A DNA stretch of 64,000 nt from Parendozoicomonas haliclonae (GTDB lineage: Bacteria; Pseudomonadota; Gammaproteobacteria; Pseudomonadales; Endozoicomonadaceae), in the NCBI RefSeq assembly GCF_900174585.1, contig NZ_FWPT01000005.1, positions 310,001 through 374,000 on the forward strand, in the 5' to 3' direction. A program made the translations under genes and the position numbers. Position 1 is the first letter of the stretch. Each line of letters opens with the position of its first letter. Under the pieces are notes generated by a model, which saw only the letters and a program-made list of their open reading frames with translations, did no database searches and was not told the origin of the DNA. This document shows positions 19,092 through 31,648 of the stretch, one piece after another.

Positions 19092-19167
19092 TGCTCTGAT
19101 AATTTCCTCTTCATGTTCATTTGCTGCCTATAGTCACTGTCACGACTTGACGGCAGGGTAGAGGGCT

Positions 19168-20184
19168 TTGGCATATTTCAAAATTCTGGAGAGATCCAGG
19201 TCTGGTCGGATAGACAAATGGGTATTTTCGCTTCTTGTGATCAGCATGCTGTCTTTACCTTTGCATGCAGAGGTTATGACCGTGGTGTCCGATGACGGGC
19301 CGGATGGATTCCCCGTGTATCTCTGGAAGCAAAAGAGCCCGGTTGCCACCGTCCATATTGCCCATGGCATGGCTGAACATGCACTGCGTTACAGCGAATT
19401 TGCCGAATATCTGGCCGGCAGGGGTTATCAGGTTATTGTCCATAATCATCGAGGTCACGGTGGACGGGGCCTGCAGGGGCACTTTTCCGATGATAATGGC
19501 TGGGAACTGGTCATTGATGATCTGCTGAAGGTGCAGCATTCATTGTCCGGTAACGAGCCTGTGTTTCTGCTGGGGCATTCCATGGGATCTTATCTCGCCC
19601 TCGGTTTTGCCCTGCGCTACGGTGAACGCCTGTCCGGGCTGATCTTATCTGGTTCAGGGTTCGATTATCGGCTGGCCGGCTATGGCGGCCTTCTGTTGCT
19701 GAAGCTTCATCGTCTACTCTTTGGTCCGCAGGCCGTATCCCGTTTTATGAACTGGTATGTGATTCAGGGGTTTCAACGCTCATTGGGGCCGGAAGCCAAA
19801 TCCGGGCACTGGTTGTCCCGTGATATCGCGGAGGTGCACGCCTACCAGCAAGACCCGCATAGTGGTCATCTCTGCACCATTCAACTGTGGCATGATCTAC
19901 TGACAGGCGTTTTAGAAGTATCAGCCCCGGAAAATCTGGCTCATATACCTGAGGGCTTGCCGATCTTTGCGCTGTCCGGTACGCATGATCCGCTCGGTGC
20001 AGAGGGCAAGTTTGACCGTTTACTGGAACTACTGGAGCAAAGTGGCCATTCCCGGGTTACACCAAAGCGTTATCCCGAGGGGCGTCATGAAATGTTCCAT
20101 GAGCTGAACCGTCACGCGGTGTTTCAGGATGTTGAGGCGTGGATGGCAGAGCAGGTTCGGTTGCAGGCTGACTCGTTCAACTGA
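19168..20184 (+). CDS. Secreted alpha/beta hydrolase, monoacylglycerol lipase/lysophospholipase-like
   Basis: A 338-residue serine hydrolase of the lysophospholipase/monoglyceride lipase group. The catalytic triad is visible: Ser138 in GHSMG, Asp274 in GTHDPLG and His307 in EGRHEMFHE. The oxyanion-region motif HIAHGMAEH is near residue 63 and HNHRGHGG near 92. The start is TTG at 19168, with AGGG nine bases upstream; this gives a signal peptide (basic N-terminus, then WVFSLLVISMLSLPLHA), so the enzyme is probably exported. A later ATG at 19246 would cut into the signal. As the third gene of the cluster, it may release or trim an acylated product, but an unrelated lipase role is equally possible. 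It overlaps the convergent ydjM-like gene by eight bases. Confidence 0.85.
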   Translation: MAYFKILERSRSGRIDKWVFSLLVISMLSLPLHAEVMTVVSDDGPDGFPVYLWKQKSPVATVHIAHGMAEHALRYSEFAEYLAGRGYQVIVHNHRGHGGRGLQGHFSDDNGWELVIDDLLKVQHSLSGNEPVFLLGHSMGSYLALGFALRYGERLSGLILSGSGFDYRLAGYGGLLLLKLHRLLFGPQAVSRFMNWYVIQGFQRSLGPEAKSGHWLSRDIAEVHAYQQDPHSGHLCTIQLWHDLLTGVLEVSAPENLAHIPEGLPIFALSGTHDPLGAEGKFDRLLELLEQSGHSRVTPKRYPEGRHEMFHELNRHAVFQDVEAWMAEQVRLQADSFN

Positions 20185-20860
20185 AGGCCATCAGAGTGCT
20201 GCTAAGGCGATCCAGTACCAAGGTGAGGTCAGCCATTTCCGGCAACAGAATAACCTGCCAGACAAACAGCAGCATCAGTACCAGTGAAGAACCCCATTTA
20301 TCCAGCGAGCAGAGTTTCAACGCGGTGCCAAAAGACTTTTTTACCTCCCAGCGTTTCAAATCAATGGCACAGATCTCGTCCAGTAAAAGATGAGTCAGAA
20401 AACCAAACACAAAGAACAAACCGCAGAGGTAGGCCAACTGGATATCCAATCCCAATACATAATGGGTAATATTGGTGGTCAGAAAACCCTGGGTAAAAGC
20501 CGCCAGCAGCGAATGACTGTTGCCGCGATGATCCATCAGCCACAGGCAGGCCTTCGGGAGAATCAGGTAATAGAGCAGGGCAATACTGCCCACAATAACC
20601 GCCACCGTATAGGGCAGGGACAGGATACCTGGCAGTCGATCCGCCAGAATCCACGCGCAGAGTCCGCAGATCAACAAAAAATAGATGCGCTGGGAGATGG
20701 AGTTCTGTGAATCCAGATCCGGTGATAAGCCACCCAACGAACCGAGTGCCCACAAGACCATGGCCTGGGATGATATGGTCAGGTCAGCATAGAGTGAGGT
20801 GGTTGCCATCACGCCACTGACTAGACTGGCAGTAGCGAGATGGGCCTGAAAATTAGCCAT
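20177..20860 (-). CDS. YdjM-like inner-membrane metal-dependent hydrolase (DUF457)
   Basis: This 227-residue membrane protein belongs to the YdjM/DUF457 group of putative metal-dependent hydrolases. Family landmarks are the N-terminal NFQAHLATA with an early His, GGLSPDLDSQNS near residue 43, DHRGNSHSLL near 109 and THLLLDEIC near 155. Four or more hydrophobic helices alternate with these polar motifs. E. coli YdjM is SOS-induced, but I see no LexA box in front of this gene. No clear ribosome binding site precedes the ATG at 20860. Its 3' end overlaps the hydrolase gene on the other strand by eight bases. Confidence 0.8.
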   Translation of the reverse strand: MANFQAHLATASLVSGVMATTSLYADLTISSQAMVLWALGSLGGLSPDLDSQNSISQRIYFLLICGLCAWILADRLPGILSLPYTVAVIVGSIALLYYLILPKACLWLMDHRGNSHSLLAAFTQGFLTTNITHYVLGLDIQLAYLCGLFFVFGFLTHLLLDEICAIDLKRWEVKKSFGTALKLCSLDKWGSSLVLMLLFVWQVILLPEMADLTLVLDRLSSTLMAFS

Positions 20861-20965
20861 GGGGGGAAAGACTGCAAAAGACTGATCAATAATTATACGT
20901 TCAAGTTCTTATATTTGCAGTCAGAACCTATGGCTAATCCTTTGTTTTATAACAATTTCTAATGA

Positions 20966-22033
20966 TTATGGGCGGCGATTAATCGCCGCAACCGTCATAT
21001 AGTGTTCACCAAAGCGTGGCAGCTCAAGATTCTCATGACGTGCTTCGGTTTCCGCCGGCAGCAGGTCGCGCACCATCTCCCGCTCGGTCAGTAACTCTTC
21101 TTCGGTACGCTTGATCATATCCACCAGCCATGGTTTCAGTGGCAGGCCCTGGACAATCTGGTAGCGGCCAAAGCGGCAGCGCACCGGGAACGAGAACATA
21201 ATCCCTTTGCTGATACCGTAACTGCCATCGCTTGGTACGACCATGCTGACATAGTCATCACCGTGGGTGCCATTTACCCAGCTGTTCATATGGTCAAGAG
21301 CAGCACTGGCAGCAGACAGACTGCTGGACTGACCACACATCTGGATAATTTCTGCGCCACGCTGCTGGATTCGTCCAACAAACTCGTTCTGGTACCACTG
21401 CTGATCCACCAGTTCCGTTAACGGCTGACCAAAGATATTGCCATGGGTGATATCCGGAACCATGGTCGCGGAGTGATTGCCCCAAACAGCCAGCTTGCGA
21501 ATATCAGAGGCATTGGTGCCGGTGCGGCTGGCCAGAATCCCGGCCATACGGTTATGGTCCAGTCGGCTCATGGCCGTGAACTGTGTTGGATGCAGATCCG
21601 GCGCATTGCGGCTGGCGATCAGAGCGTTGGTGTTGCAAGGGTTACCAACCACAAGAACACGGACATTTGGGTTGGCATGGTCATTGATCTGCCGTCCCTG
21701 CACACTGAAGATTTCTGCGTTGATACGCATCAGGTCAGAGCGTTCCATGCCTTTGGTACGCGGGCGAGCGCCGATCAGAATGGCGTAATCAGTATCCTGA
21801 AAACCAGTCGCCGGATCACTGTGCAGGGTAATTTCATGTACCAGTGGGAAAGCACAGTCTTCCAGTTCCATAGCGACGCCACGCAGCTGGTCCATGGCAG
21901 TGGGAAGCTCAATCAGTTGCAGGATCACTGGCTGATCCGGACCCAGCATGGCGCCAGATCCAAGACGAGATAACAGTGCCCGGCCAATACTGCCGGCGGC
22001 ACCAGTCACTGCAACACGTACAGGGCTTCTCAT
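20966..22033 (-). CDS. mdh: Malate dehydrogenase (cytosolic-type, NAD-dependent)
   Basis: Oxidises malate to oxaloacetate in the TCA cycle. The 355-residue protein has the Rossmann motif [11 protein letters not shown] at the N-terminus, [14 protein letters not shown] (substrate loop with Arg residues), [11 protein letters not shown], the catalytic block SRLDHNRM and the active-site His in [12 protein letters not shown]. These are hallmarks of the cytosolic MDH group rather than the 312-residue E. coli type. The C-terminus runs about 25 residues past the usual end of this group (about 328), with an acidic, Arg-rich tail. A palindrome GCGGCGATTAATCGCCGC spans its last codons. It stands alone between the ydjM-like and usp genes. 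Confidence 0.93.
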   Translation of the reverse strand: MRSPVRVAVTGAAGSIGRALLSRLGSGAMLGPDQPVILQLIELPTAMDQLRGVAMELEDCAFPLVHEITLHSDPATGFQDTDYAILIGARPRTKGMERSDLMRINAEIFSVQGRQINDHANPNVRVLVVGNPCNTNALIASRNAPDLHPTQFTAMSRLDHNRMAGILASRTGTNASDIRKLAVWGNHSATMVPDITHGNIFGQPLTELVDQQWYQNEFVGRIQQRGAEIIQMCGQSSSLSAASAALDHMNSWVNGTHGDDYVSMVVPSDGSYGISKGIMFSFPVRCRFGRYQIVQGLPLKPWLVDMIKRTEEELLTEREMVRDLLPAETEARHENLELPRFGEHYMTVAAINRRP

Positions 22034-22217
22034 AACATCGTTCTCTATAAGAATTGAGCGCTGAAGTGTAGTGATATTCCAATTAAGTGTTATGAGAGAG
22101 AGCAGTAAAACCGCAAATAACAGGCAGAAAACCGAAATTCAGACTTGTTTATCACACGGCTTTTGCCGGGGTATTTTCGGACGGGAGTGAAGAAAGATAA
22201 AAAAGACAGGAGGTTAG

Positions 22218-22240
22218 GGGCCGAAAGCGTCTTCCGGCCC
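22218..22240 (-). terminator. Hairpin after the universal stress protein gene
   Basis: On the minus strand, GGGCCGGAAG, then ACG, then CTTTCGGCCC pair with one mismatch just past the usp stop. A T-rich stretch (TCTTTTTTATC) appears about 13 bases further on. This is a probable terminator for the usp unit. Confidence 0.5.
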
Positions 22241-22249
22241 GGGTCATTA

Positions 22250-22687
22250 TCAGGATTTACCTACCCGAACTGCCAACACATCACAGTTCGCACCATGAAG
22301 GATGCTGGTTGAAGTAGAACCAAGAATCAGTGCAAGCCCATGACGGCCGTGGCTGCCGACTACGATCAGATCAATATCGGACTCTTCGGCAATACGGTGG
22401 ACTTCCCGCTCTGGACGACCATAAACGACATGCTGCTCACCTTTTTCAATATTGATCTTGTCGGCAAGGCGGGCAATGCGCTCTCGGGCCTGCTCGGTGA
22501 TTTCATCCTGCAGAGTGGTGAGGTCGAGAGGGATATCGCTGCCATAGGCAACACTTAAAGGCTCAACCACATGTACCAGAGTCAGCCTGGCACTGTTCTT
22601 TTCGGCAATACTGCGCGCTTTTTCCAGTACAACATCGGCTTCTTCGGTGAGGTCGATGGCAACAAGAATATGTTTATAAAGGCTCAT
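22250..22687 (-). CDS. Universal stress protein (UspA family)
   Basis: A 145-residue single-domain USP, a nucleotide-binding protein class induced by starvation and other stresses. The N-terminal strand YKHILVAIDL and the C-terminal loop VVGSHGRHGLALILGSTS, forming the ATP-binding glycine pattern, are typical. The ATG at 22687 is chosen because GGGGAG lies five bases upstream; a GTG at 22693 is also in frame and overlaps the stop of the upstream small ORF. A hairpin with a trailing T-run follows the stop codon. The gene is probably co-transcribed with the small ORF immediately before it. Confidence 0.92.
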   Translation of the reverse strand: MSLYKHILVAIDLTEEADVVLEKARSIAEKNSARLTLVHVVEPLSVAYGSDIPLDLTTLQDEITEQARERIARLADKINIEKGEQHVVYGRPEREVHRIAEESDIDLIVVGSHGRHGLALILGSTSTSILHGANCDVLAVRVGKS

Positions 22688-22689
22688 GA

Positions 22690-22881
22690 TCACTCCCCCT
22701 GGGGTTCGTTAGTCTTGTTGTGGTGTCGAAAGGTGGTTGGGGTTGGAACTGACTCAGCCCGCCCACCCGAGTGTTCTTTACCGGTACTCAGATTGCCGGT
22801 TACCGGTTGAAATGGCAAATGCGCTGACAGATACTGCCTGCCAAGCATTGCGTCTGAGGGGAGAACATTCACGCTGTTCAT
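22690..22881 (-). CDS. Small orphan protein upstream of and coupled to usp
   Basis: A 63-residue ORF that I do not recognise. It is supported by an unusually good ribosome binding site, AAAGGGAGG at 22888-22896, six bases before its ATG. Its stop also overlaps the start region of the stress-protein gene, so the two look translationally coupled. The peptide is polar, with a hydrophobic N-terminal patch and a basic C-terminal half (RHHNKTNEPQGE). No Cys pairs or membrane segment are present. It might be a genuine small regulator or simply a leader that feeds ribosomes to usp. Confidence 0.45.
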   Translation of the reverse strand: MNSVNVLPSDAMLGRQYLSAHLPFQPVTGNLSTGKEHSGGRAESVPTPTTFRHHNKTNEPQGE

Positions 22882-22935
22882 TTTTAGCCTCCCTTTAGAC
22901 TCGATTCCAGTCTAAATCAAAATCAATAACAACGT

Positions 22936-23373
22936 ATGATCTGGCTCATTATTTTACTGGTTATTCTGTTTATTGCCGGAAATATTCTCTGGCTTTTGCC
23001 TTCTTCAGATGAACGACGCCGGATGAAACTCAGAACCGAGGCCATGGGCAGAGGACTAAGTGTCCGTATGCCACCAATGGCTGATGATTTACCAGAGGCT
23101 TGCGCGAAGCCAAGAAGTCAGTGGTATGAATACGGTCTGCTGGCAGTCTCACCCGATAATGCTTTGGAAGAGCGGCAGGCCTGGCTAAACCATGCCAAAG
23201 ATACCGGCGGTCATGACGAGTTGTTTGCATTGCTCAGAGATATGCCTGAGGGAGTCATGCGTGTGAAGCACACACCAGAAGGACTGTTTGTGCTCTGGAA
23301 TGAACAGGGTGACAGTGCTGATCTTGAGCACATAATCACATTGCTGAACGACAATCTCAGACAGAACGGCTAG
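22936..23373 (+). CDS. Hypothetical protein with one N-terminal membrane helix
   Basis: No family is recognised with confidence. The 145-residue product starts with a strong membrane helix (MIWLIILLVILFIAGNILWLL), followed by a basic patch and a cytoplasmic or periplasmic globular part of about 115 residues. That part has conserved-looking Trp and Tyr residues (SQWYEYGLLAV) and an acidic end. The layout, a single anchor then a small soluble domain, resembles small membrane-anchored accessory proteins. It starts divergently from the small usp-linked ORF and ends in a four-base overlap with the next convergent gene. There is no clear ribosome binding site before the ATG. Confidence 0.65.
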   Translation: MIWLIILLVILFIAGNILWLLPSSDERRRMKLRTEAMGRGLSVRMPPMADDLPEACAKPRSQWYEYGLLAVSPDNALEERQAWLNHAKDTGGHDELFALLRDMPEGVMRVKHTPEGLFVLWNEQGDSADLEHIITLLNDNLRQNG

Positions 23374-24617
23374 GGATTCCTGCGGGCATCAACCTGAAAT
23401 GCCTGCAGTAATGTTAAGCGACGTTTGTCTCGTTCGTTCGGCACAGTTTCTAATAGGGCAGCCCTGACATCCGGCCCCGGAAACAGACGAATCAGATTAC
23501 TGATACTGCCGCCGGAATCATCACGCTGAATCAGCGCGCCAATTTTATCGCCGCACAGGCGAATAAACTCAGCAGGAGCACCCCCGCATACTCGTCGGAC
23601 ACAGGCTGTCAGTAGTTCATGCCTTGCTTCTGTCATGGTAGGGATAAATCCGTGGAGAAGAAGACTCTCTATCCGTTCACCCACGATCCGGACGATATCC
23701 CCAGGCTCCATCTGTTCGAGCATGGGAATAGCGGCCGCATAATGGAAATGATCAATTAACGCAGTAAAGAGTGCCTTTTTGTGGCAGGCATTGTCCGCTA
23801 TGTAGTGCTGAAGGCTGTTTATAGCCCTGTTCCCATATTCACTATCGGGCTTGGAGTGCGCGAGACGTGTTATAAGGTCTTCATCAAGCAGATTATGTTG
23901 ATGTAAAAATCCAAGAACGGTATTGAAAATATCCAGGGGCATTAAATAGCCCTGGCGAATAAACGTCTGCTTCAGAATATTCCGTATTTCATCACTGTCG
24001 GGGAGCTGTAGCAGTAAATCACTGAGGACGCTTTCGGCAGGCGGCATTAACAGCAAGTACTCGAACAGCACTCTGGACGCCTGAGGGCATCGGACAAGAC
24101 TGGACAGCAGCTCCCTGGTGGATGGCGTCGACGGTTCCGGATTCTCATTTTTTAGAACCATCATCGCTACTGCTGGCCTGGACCGACAATATTCAAGGAA
24201 GTGATCAGTCGTAGGGCATGCTGAGTGACTGGCCAGTGCCTGCAGAGCCCTTTGGTATTGCTCTCTTGCCTGCTGATCCTGCTCCTCACGCTCTTGGGCT
24301 CTTTTTTGTTGTTCCTGCTTTTGTTCAAAAGTAATGATTCGGGAGAACGCCAGCTGCCTATAAATTTCAGGGAGCTGTTCCCCGGATTGGGGCAGTGGAA
24401 GGCTATGTTCGATCAAATAGAGAACCCGTGTTCTTACAGCGTCTGTTTCCCGATCATAAATTTGTCTGGCAACAGGCTGATTCTGAACAGGGATAATCTG
24501 CTTTAAAACCACCTGTGCCCGCTGCCAGAGAGTATCGTCATTTGACGATTCGGAGGTATCAGCGGGTTGGGCGATCTGATACATAGACTTTGCTGAAAGC
24601 GAGGCAGAGAATTGCAT
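23370..24617 (-). CDS. Orphan helical protein with coiled coil
   Basis: A 415-residue protein of unknown function. Residues about 97-130 form an extended Glu/Gln/Arg-rich coiled coil (starting FEQKQEQQKRAQEREEQ), followed by a Cys-bearing segment and a long, all-helical C-terminal region (about 170-400) with Leu-rich helices in HEAT-like spacing. No signal peptide or membrane helix is present. Long helical orphans of this type are frequent in this window and may be lineage-specific or host-interaction proteins; that is inference. It starts 431 bases from fadB, divergently, so the two share the intergenic control region. Its end overlaps the previous gene by four bases. Confidence 0.6.
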   Translation of the reverse strand: MQFSASLSAKSMYQIAQPADTSESSNDDTLWQRAQVVLKQIIPVQNQPVARQIYDRETDAVRTRVLYLIEHSLPLPQSGEQLPEIYRQLAFSRIITFEQKQEQQKRAQEREEQDQQAREQYQRALQALASHSACPTTDHFLEYCRSRPAVAMMVLKNENPEPSTPSTRELLSSLVRCPQASRVLFEYLLLMPPAESVLSDLLLQLPDSDEIRNILKQTFIRQGYLMPLDIFNTVLGFLHQHNLLDEDLITRLAHSKPDSEYGNRAINSLQHYIADNACHKKALFTALIDHFHYAAAIPMLEQMEPGDIVRIVGERIESLLLHGFIPTMTEARHELLTACVRRVCGGAPAEFIRLCGDKIGALIQRDDSGGSISNLIRLFPGPDVRAALLETVPNERDKRRLTLLQAFQVDARRNP

Positions 24618-25048
24618 AACGGATGATCCGGAAACGGGGTAATCAGGTGTTTGAGACTCTGTCTGCGGATGAGTTCACCAGAGCACCTAAGAATCAGGTT
24701 ACCCGCAATAACACCAGCTTAAGATCATAAAGGGAGCAGGTCATCGCTCCTTGAAAAAGCGAGAATCACCTACGTACACTCCACAGTTCTACATAGTAAA
24801 AACCTTGACAAGCAGACCTATTTGTTTGAAGGTGTCGCTGCCTGATTCAAACGCTTGTATGAATTCATGCTTTCATGAGAATAAGGCACAGGAAGTGGAA
24901 CAACACAGGGATAGGGTGCGGACTTACTGGCCGCTCCGGGTGAATAAGAATTTTGTGTCACTACCTATCTGAGGGCGGCCGGTCTGTCTAAAGGATTCGT
25001 GGTGGCTTTATAACAGGCCCAGTATCCAAAACGCGTGGAGAAAAGTTG
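24618..25048. promoter_or_regulatory. Divergent control region between the orphan gene and fadBA
   Basis: A 431-base gap without a convincing gene. It holds a -35-like TTGACA at 24805-24810, an inverted repeat GTTTGAA (24824-24830) and TTCAAAC (24846-24852), and the PsrA-like site listed separately. A 73-codon open frame (24751-24972) lacks a ribosome binding site and is not taken as a gene. The fadB ribosome binding site GGAG is at 25037-25040. Confidence 0.5.
24848..24861 (+). promoter_or_regulatory. Candidate PsrA operator upstream of fadBA
   Basis: CAAAC-GCTT-GTATG matches the PsrA palindrome CAAAC-N4-GTTTG at nine of ten positions. It lies about 190 bases before fadB. A perfect copy precedes the psrA gene in this same window, and PsrA is known to repress beta-oxidation genes in pseudomonads until bound by long-chain acyl ligands. 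Confidence 0.55.
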
Positions 25049-28394
<3,346 letters not shown>

Positions 28395-28425
28395 GCCTTA
28401 ATTAAACCCGCGCGTTAACCATCCA

Positions 28426-28461
28426 CCACCAGAGCTTTGACTGTAGAGCTCTGGTGGCTTT
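28426..28461 (+). terminator. Terminator of fadBA
   Basis: A perfect 11-base stem, CCACCAGAGCT (28426-28436) and AGCTCTGGTGG (28447-28457), followed by CTTTATT. It lies 31 bases after the fadA stop and precedes a 460-base region leading to topA. Confidence 0.75.
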
Positions 28462-28927
28462 ATTCCTGTATCCGCTAATAATGGGCTGATTCGGCCCCCA
28501 GCCTGTCTGTATTTCCACCCAGCACTCATATCAACGCTCATTGCGCCCTGTGTTCAGCCTCCTATATAAAGGAAGGGGTCTGCTAAGGCGGGATTATTGT
28601 TGTTTGTTTTGTTCAGACTGCCGTGGTTAACTGAAAAGGCTCTGTTCACCGTAATCACCGGTATTTATTTACAACCGGGTAAAGCACAGCTAAAGATGAA
28701 CAGGGTGAGAGAAGGAATTTTCCGTACCAGCAGCGACCGCCAGCCCCAATTTTCTGGCTGACAGTTAGCAAAACCGGCAGGTTCGCGACACTCTTTGATA
28801 ACGATCAATTGCAAAAGTCGCTTGACCAAGGGTACGGTAAAAAATATATAGTTGTGCAAATTTTGATAATACTCGTCCCGGACACACTCCCGGAGGGGTA
28901 GCAAAACAGGATGTGAGCTAATCGTTT
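28462..28927 (+). promoter_or_regulatory. Upstream region of topA with a sigma-70-type promoter
   Basis: About 466 bases without a gene. The clearest signal is TTGACC at 28822-28827, 17 bases, then TATATA at 28845-28850, a near-consensus promoter that would start transcription near 28857, some 70 bases before topA. A G-rich element (GGAGGGG) lies in the leader but is too far from the start to act as its ribosome site. E. coli topA is supercoiling-controlled through several promoters; only one is obvious here. Confidence 0.6.
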
Positions 28928-31567
28928 ATGGGTAAATCTCTGGTTATTGTGGAGTCGCCGGCCAAGGCGAAGACCATCAATAAATACCTGGGCAAGGAAT
29001 TCGTGGTGAAGTCCAGTGTCGGACATATCCGCGACCTTCCGGTGAGTGGCACGGGCCAGCGTAAGCCGGTGGATGCCAAAGCCAGGGCCAGAGCCGCGGC
29101 GGAGTCTCGCAAGCTCAGCCCGGAAGAGCGTGAGCGCCAGAAGAAGATCAAAGCCCACCGTCAGCTTATCGAGCGGATGGGTGTTGACCCTGACAATAAC
29201 TGGGATGCCCACTACGAGGTTCTGCCCGGTAAAGAGAAGGTGGTCGAAGAACTGCGCCGCCTGGCCGAAAATGCCGACACCGTCTATCTCGCAACGGATT
29301 TGGACCGCGAAGGGGAAGCCATTGCCTGGCACCTGCAACAGACCATTGGTGAAAATGTTGCTCCCTACAAGCGGGTCACCTTTAACGAAATCACCAAATC
29401 TGCCATTACCGAAGCCTTCCAGCGTCCGGATGAGCTGAACATTGACCGTGTAAATGCCCAGCAGGCCCGTCGCTTCCTCGACCGGGTTGTAGGTTACATG
29501 GTCTCTCCATTGCTTTGGGCCAAGATTGCCCGTGGTCTGTCAGCCGGTCGGGTACAGTCCGTTGCGGTGCGATTGATCGTTGACCGTGAGCGGGAGATCC
29601 GCAGCTTTAACCCGGAAGAGTTCTGGGAAGTCTATGCCGATCTGGAAGCCAGCAAAGGCACCAAGGTGCGCTTCCAGGTAGAAAAACAGAAAGGCGAGAA
29701 GTTCCGGCCTACCAATGCCGAGCAGGCCAATACTGCAGTGGCTCAGTTGCAGGCGGCCAGCTATCAGGTGGCAAGCCGTGAAGACAAGCCAACTTCTACC
29801 AAACCACCGGCACCATTTATTACCTCCACCCTGCAGCAGGCGGCGAGTACCCGTCTTGGCTTCTCGGTGAAGAAAACCATGACCATGGCTCAGCGTCTCT
29901 ATGAAGCCGGTCATATCACTTACATGCGTACCGACTCCACCAATCTGAGTGGGGAAGCAGTGGCCAACGTTCGTGACTTTATCGGCGATGTGCTGGGTAA
30001 GCAGTACCTGCCGGAAAATCCAAACGTTTACTCCAGCAAGGATGGCGCTCAGGAGGCTCACGAAGCGATTCGTCCTTCTGACGTTAAGCTGGAGCCAAAC
30101 AAGCTGAAAGGCATGGAGCGCGATGCAGAGCGCCTGTACGAACTTATCTGGCGTCAGTTCGTCGCCTGCCAGATGCCTCCGGCCCAGTATCTGAGTACCA
30201 GTGTTATCGTTAAGGCCGGAGACTTTGATCTGAAAGTCCGTGGCCGTACCCTGAAATTTGATGGTTTCACCAAGGTGTTGCCGCCTGTTTCCGGCAAAGG
30301 GGAAGACGTTATCCTGCCAGCAATGGAGAAAGGTCAGACCCTGGACCTGCAGACTATTGATCCACGCCAGCTGTTTACCAAGCCACCGGCCCGCTTCTCG
30401 GAAGCCGCTTTGGTGCGTGAACTGGAAAAGCGTGGTATTGGTCGTCCATCCACTTACGCATCCATCATCTCCACAATTCAGGATCGTGGTTATGTTACCC
30501 TGAAGAATCGTCGATTCTATGCCGAGAAGATGGGCGATATCGTGACCGACCGTCTGGTTGAGAACTTCCATGATCTGCTGGACTACAGCTTTACCGCCCG
30601 CATGGAAGAGAACCTCGACCATGTAGCCAACGGTGAAACCGACTGGAAAGTGTTGTTGAACGGTTTCTACGACGATTTCAGCAAGACTCTGGAGCATGCC
30701 GAGCAGAAAGAAGGCGGCATGCGTGCCAACGAACCGGTTATGACCGATATTCCTTGCACCGACTGTGGTCGTCCGATGCAGATTCGTACCGCCAGTACCG
30801 GTGTATTCCTGGGCTGTTCCGGTTATGCGCTGCCTCCGAAGGAGCGCTGCAAGAAAACCATGAACCTGGTACACGGTGAAGAAGTCATCAATGCCGATGA
30901 TGAAAACGCCGAGGTTAATGCATTGCGTGCCAAGCGTCGCTGTCCGATCTGCTCCACTGCCATGGAAAGCTATCTGCTGGATGAAACCCGCAAGATTCAT
31001 ATCTGCGGTAATAACCCGGACTGCGTTGGTTATGAGATCGAAGCAGGTCAGTTCAAGATCAAGGGTTATGAAGGCCCGATCATTGAGTGCGACAAGTGCG
31101 GCTCGGATATGCAGCTGAAAGCCGGACGCTTTGGCAAATACTTTGGTTGTACCAATGAAGACTGCAAGAACACCCGAAAGCTGCTGAAAAACGGTGAAGC
31201 GGCTCCGCCGAAGATGGATCCGGTGGATATGCCGGAACTGGCCTGTCAGAAGGTTGATGACCATTACGTTCTGCGTGATGGTGCTTCCGGCCTGTTCCTG
31301 GCAGCGAGCAAGTTCCCGAAAAACCGGGAAACCCGCGCACCGTTTGTTCACGAACTGATTCCACACAAGACGGCTATCGATCCGAAATACCACTTCTTGC
31401 TGGATGCGCCAGTGAAGGATCCGGATGGTAACCCATCCATGATTCGTTACAGCCGCAAGACCAAGCAGCAGTATGTAATGACGGAAGTGGAAGGCAAGGC
31501 CAGTGGCTGGCAGGCCTTCTATGTTGATGGCAAGTGGGACATCACCGACAAGCGCAAGAAGAAATAA
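28928..31567 (+). CDS. topA: DNA topoisomerase I
   Basis: Type IA topoisomerase that relaxes negative supercoils. The 879-residue protein opens with the Toprim motif ([20 protein letters not shown]), has [16 protein letters not shown] and the active-site Tyr in [13 protein letters not shown], and carries three C-terminal zinc ribbons: one from CTDCGRPM, one from CPICSTAM, and one from CDKCGSDM. One Cys of the first ribbon is separated from the others by an insertion, ALPPKER. No good ribosome binding site precedes the ATG. Gene order with fadBA upstream and the sulA-lexA block downstream matches Pseudomonas. A canonical terminator follows. Confidence 0.97.
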   Translation: MGKSLVIVESPAKAKTINKYLGKEFVVKSSVGHIRDLPVSGTGQRKPVDAKARARAAAESRKLSPEERERQKKIKAHRQLIERMGVDPDNNWDAHYEVLPGKEKVVEELRRLAENADTVYLATDLDREGEAIAWHLQQTIGENVAPYKRVTFNEITKSAITEAFQRPDELNIDRVNAQQARRFLDRVVGYMVSPLLWAKIARGLSAGRVQSVAVRLIVDREREIRSFNPEEFWEVYADLEASKGTKVRFQVEKQKGEKFRPTNAEQANTAVAQLQAASYQVASREDKPTSTKPPAPFITSTLQQAASTRLGFSVKKTMTMAQRLYEAGHITYMRTDSTNLSGEAVANVRDFIGDVLGKQYLPENPNVYSSKDGAQEAHEAIRPSDVKLEPNKLKGMERDAERLYELIWRQFVACQMPPAQYLSTSVIVKAGDFDLKVRGRTLKFDGFTKVLPPVSGKGEDVILPAMEKGQTLDLQTIDPRQLFTKPPARFSEAALVRELEKRGIGRPSTYASIISTIQDRGYVTLKNRRFYAEKMGDIVTDRLVENFHDLLDYSFTARMEENLDHVANGETDWKVLLNGFYDDFSKTLEHAEQKEGGMRANEPVMTDIPCTDCGRPMQIRTASTGVFLGCSGYALPPKERCKKTMNLVHGEEVINADDENAEVNALRAKRRCPICSTAMESYLLDETRKIHICGNNPDCVGYEIEAGQFKIKGYEGPIIECDKCGSDMQLKAGRFGKYFGCTNEDCKNTRKLLKNGEAAPPKMDPVDMPELACQKVDDHYVLRDGASGLFLAASKFPKNRETRAPFVHELIPHKTAIDPKYHFLLDAPVKDPDGNPSMIRYSRKTKQQYVMTEVEGKASGWQAFYVDGKWDITDKRKKK

Positions 31568-31588
31568 TCTCAAGCATGGCTCTAATCG

Positions 31589-31617
31589 AACCCGTTCGCT
31601 TTGCGAACGGGTTTTTT
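31589..31617 (+). terminator. Intrinsic terminator of topA
   Basis: AACCCGTTCGC, a three-base loop TTT, then GCGAACGGGTT running into a run of six T. This is a textbook Rho-independent terminator 22 bases after the topA stop. Confidence 0.9.
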
Positions 31618-31648
31618 ATAGGCTGTGCGCAGTAAAAGGGGAGACGTC

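Noticed and set aside
20972-20989. Palindrome GCGGCGATTAATCGCCGC at the end of mdh as an operator
   Set aside because: It lies inside the last codons and is at the wrong end of the gene for an operator; possibly part of a terminator but with no T-run.
24751-24972. A 73-codon frame in the fadB upstream region
   Set aside because: No ribosome binding site, and it crosses the promoter and operator region; no domain resemblance.
31625-31648. Longer start (GTG 31625) for the DUF6586 protein
   Set aside because: It would begin right after the topA terminator and has no ribosome site; the ATG at 31649 does.
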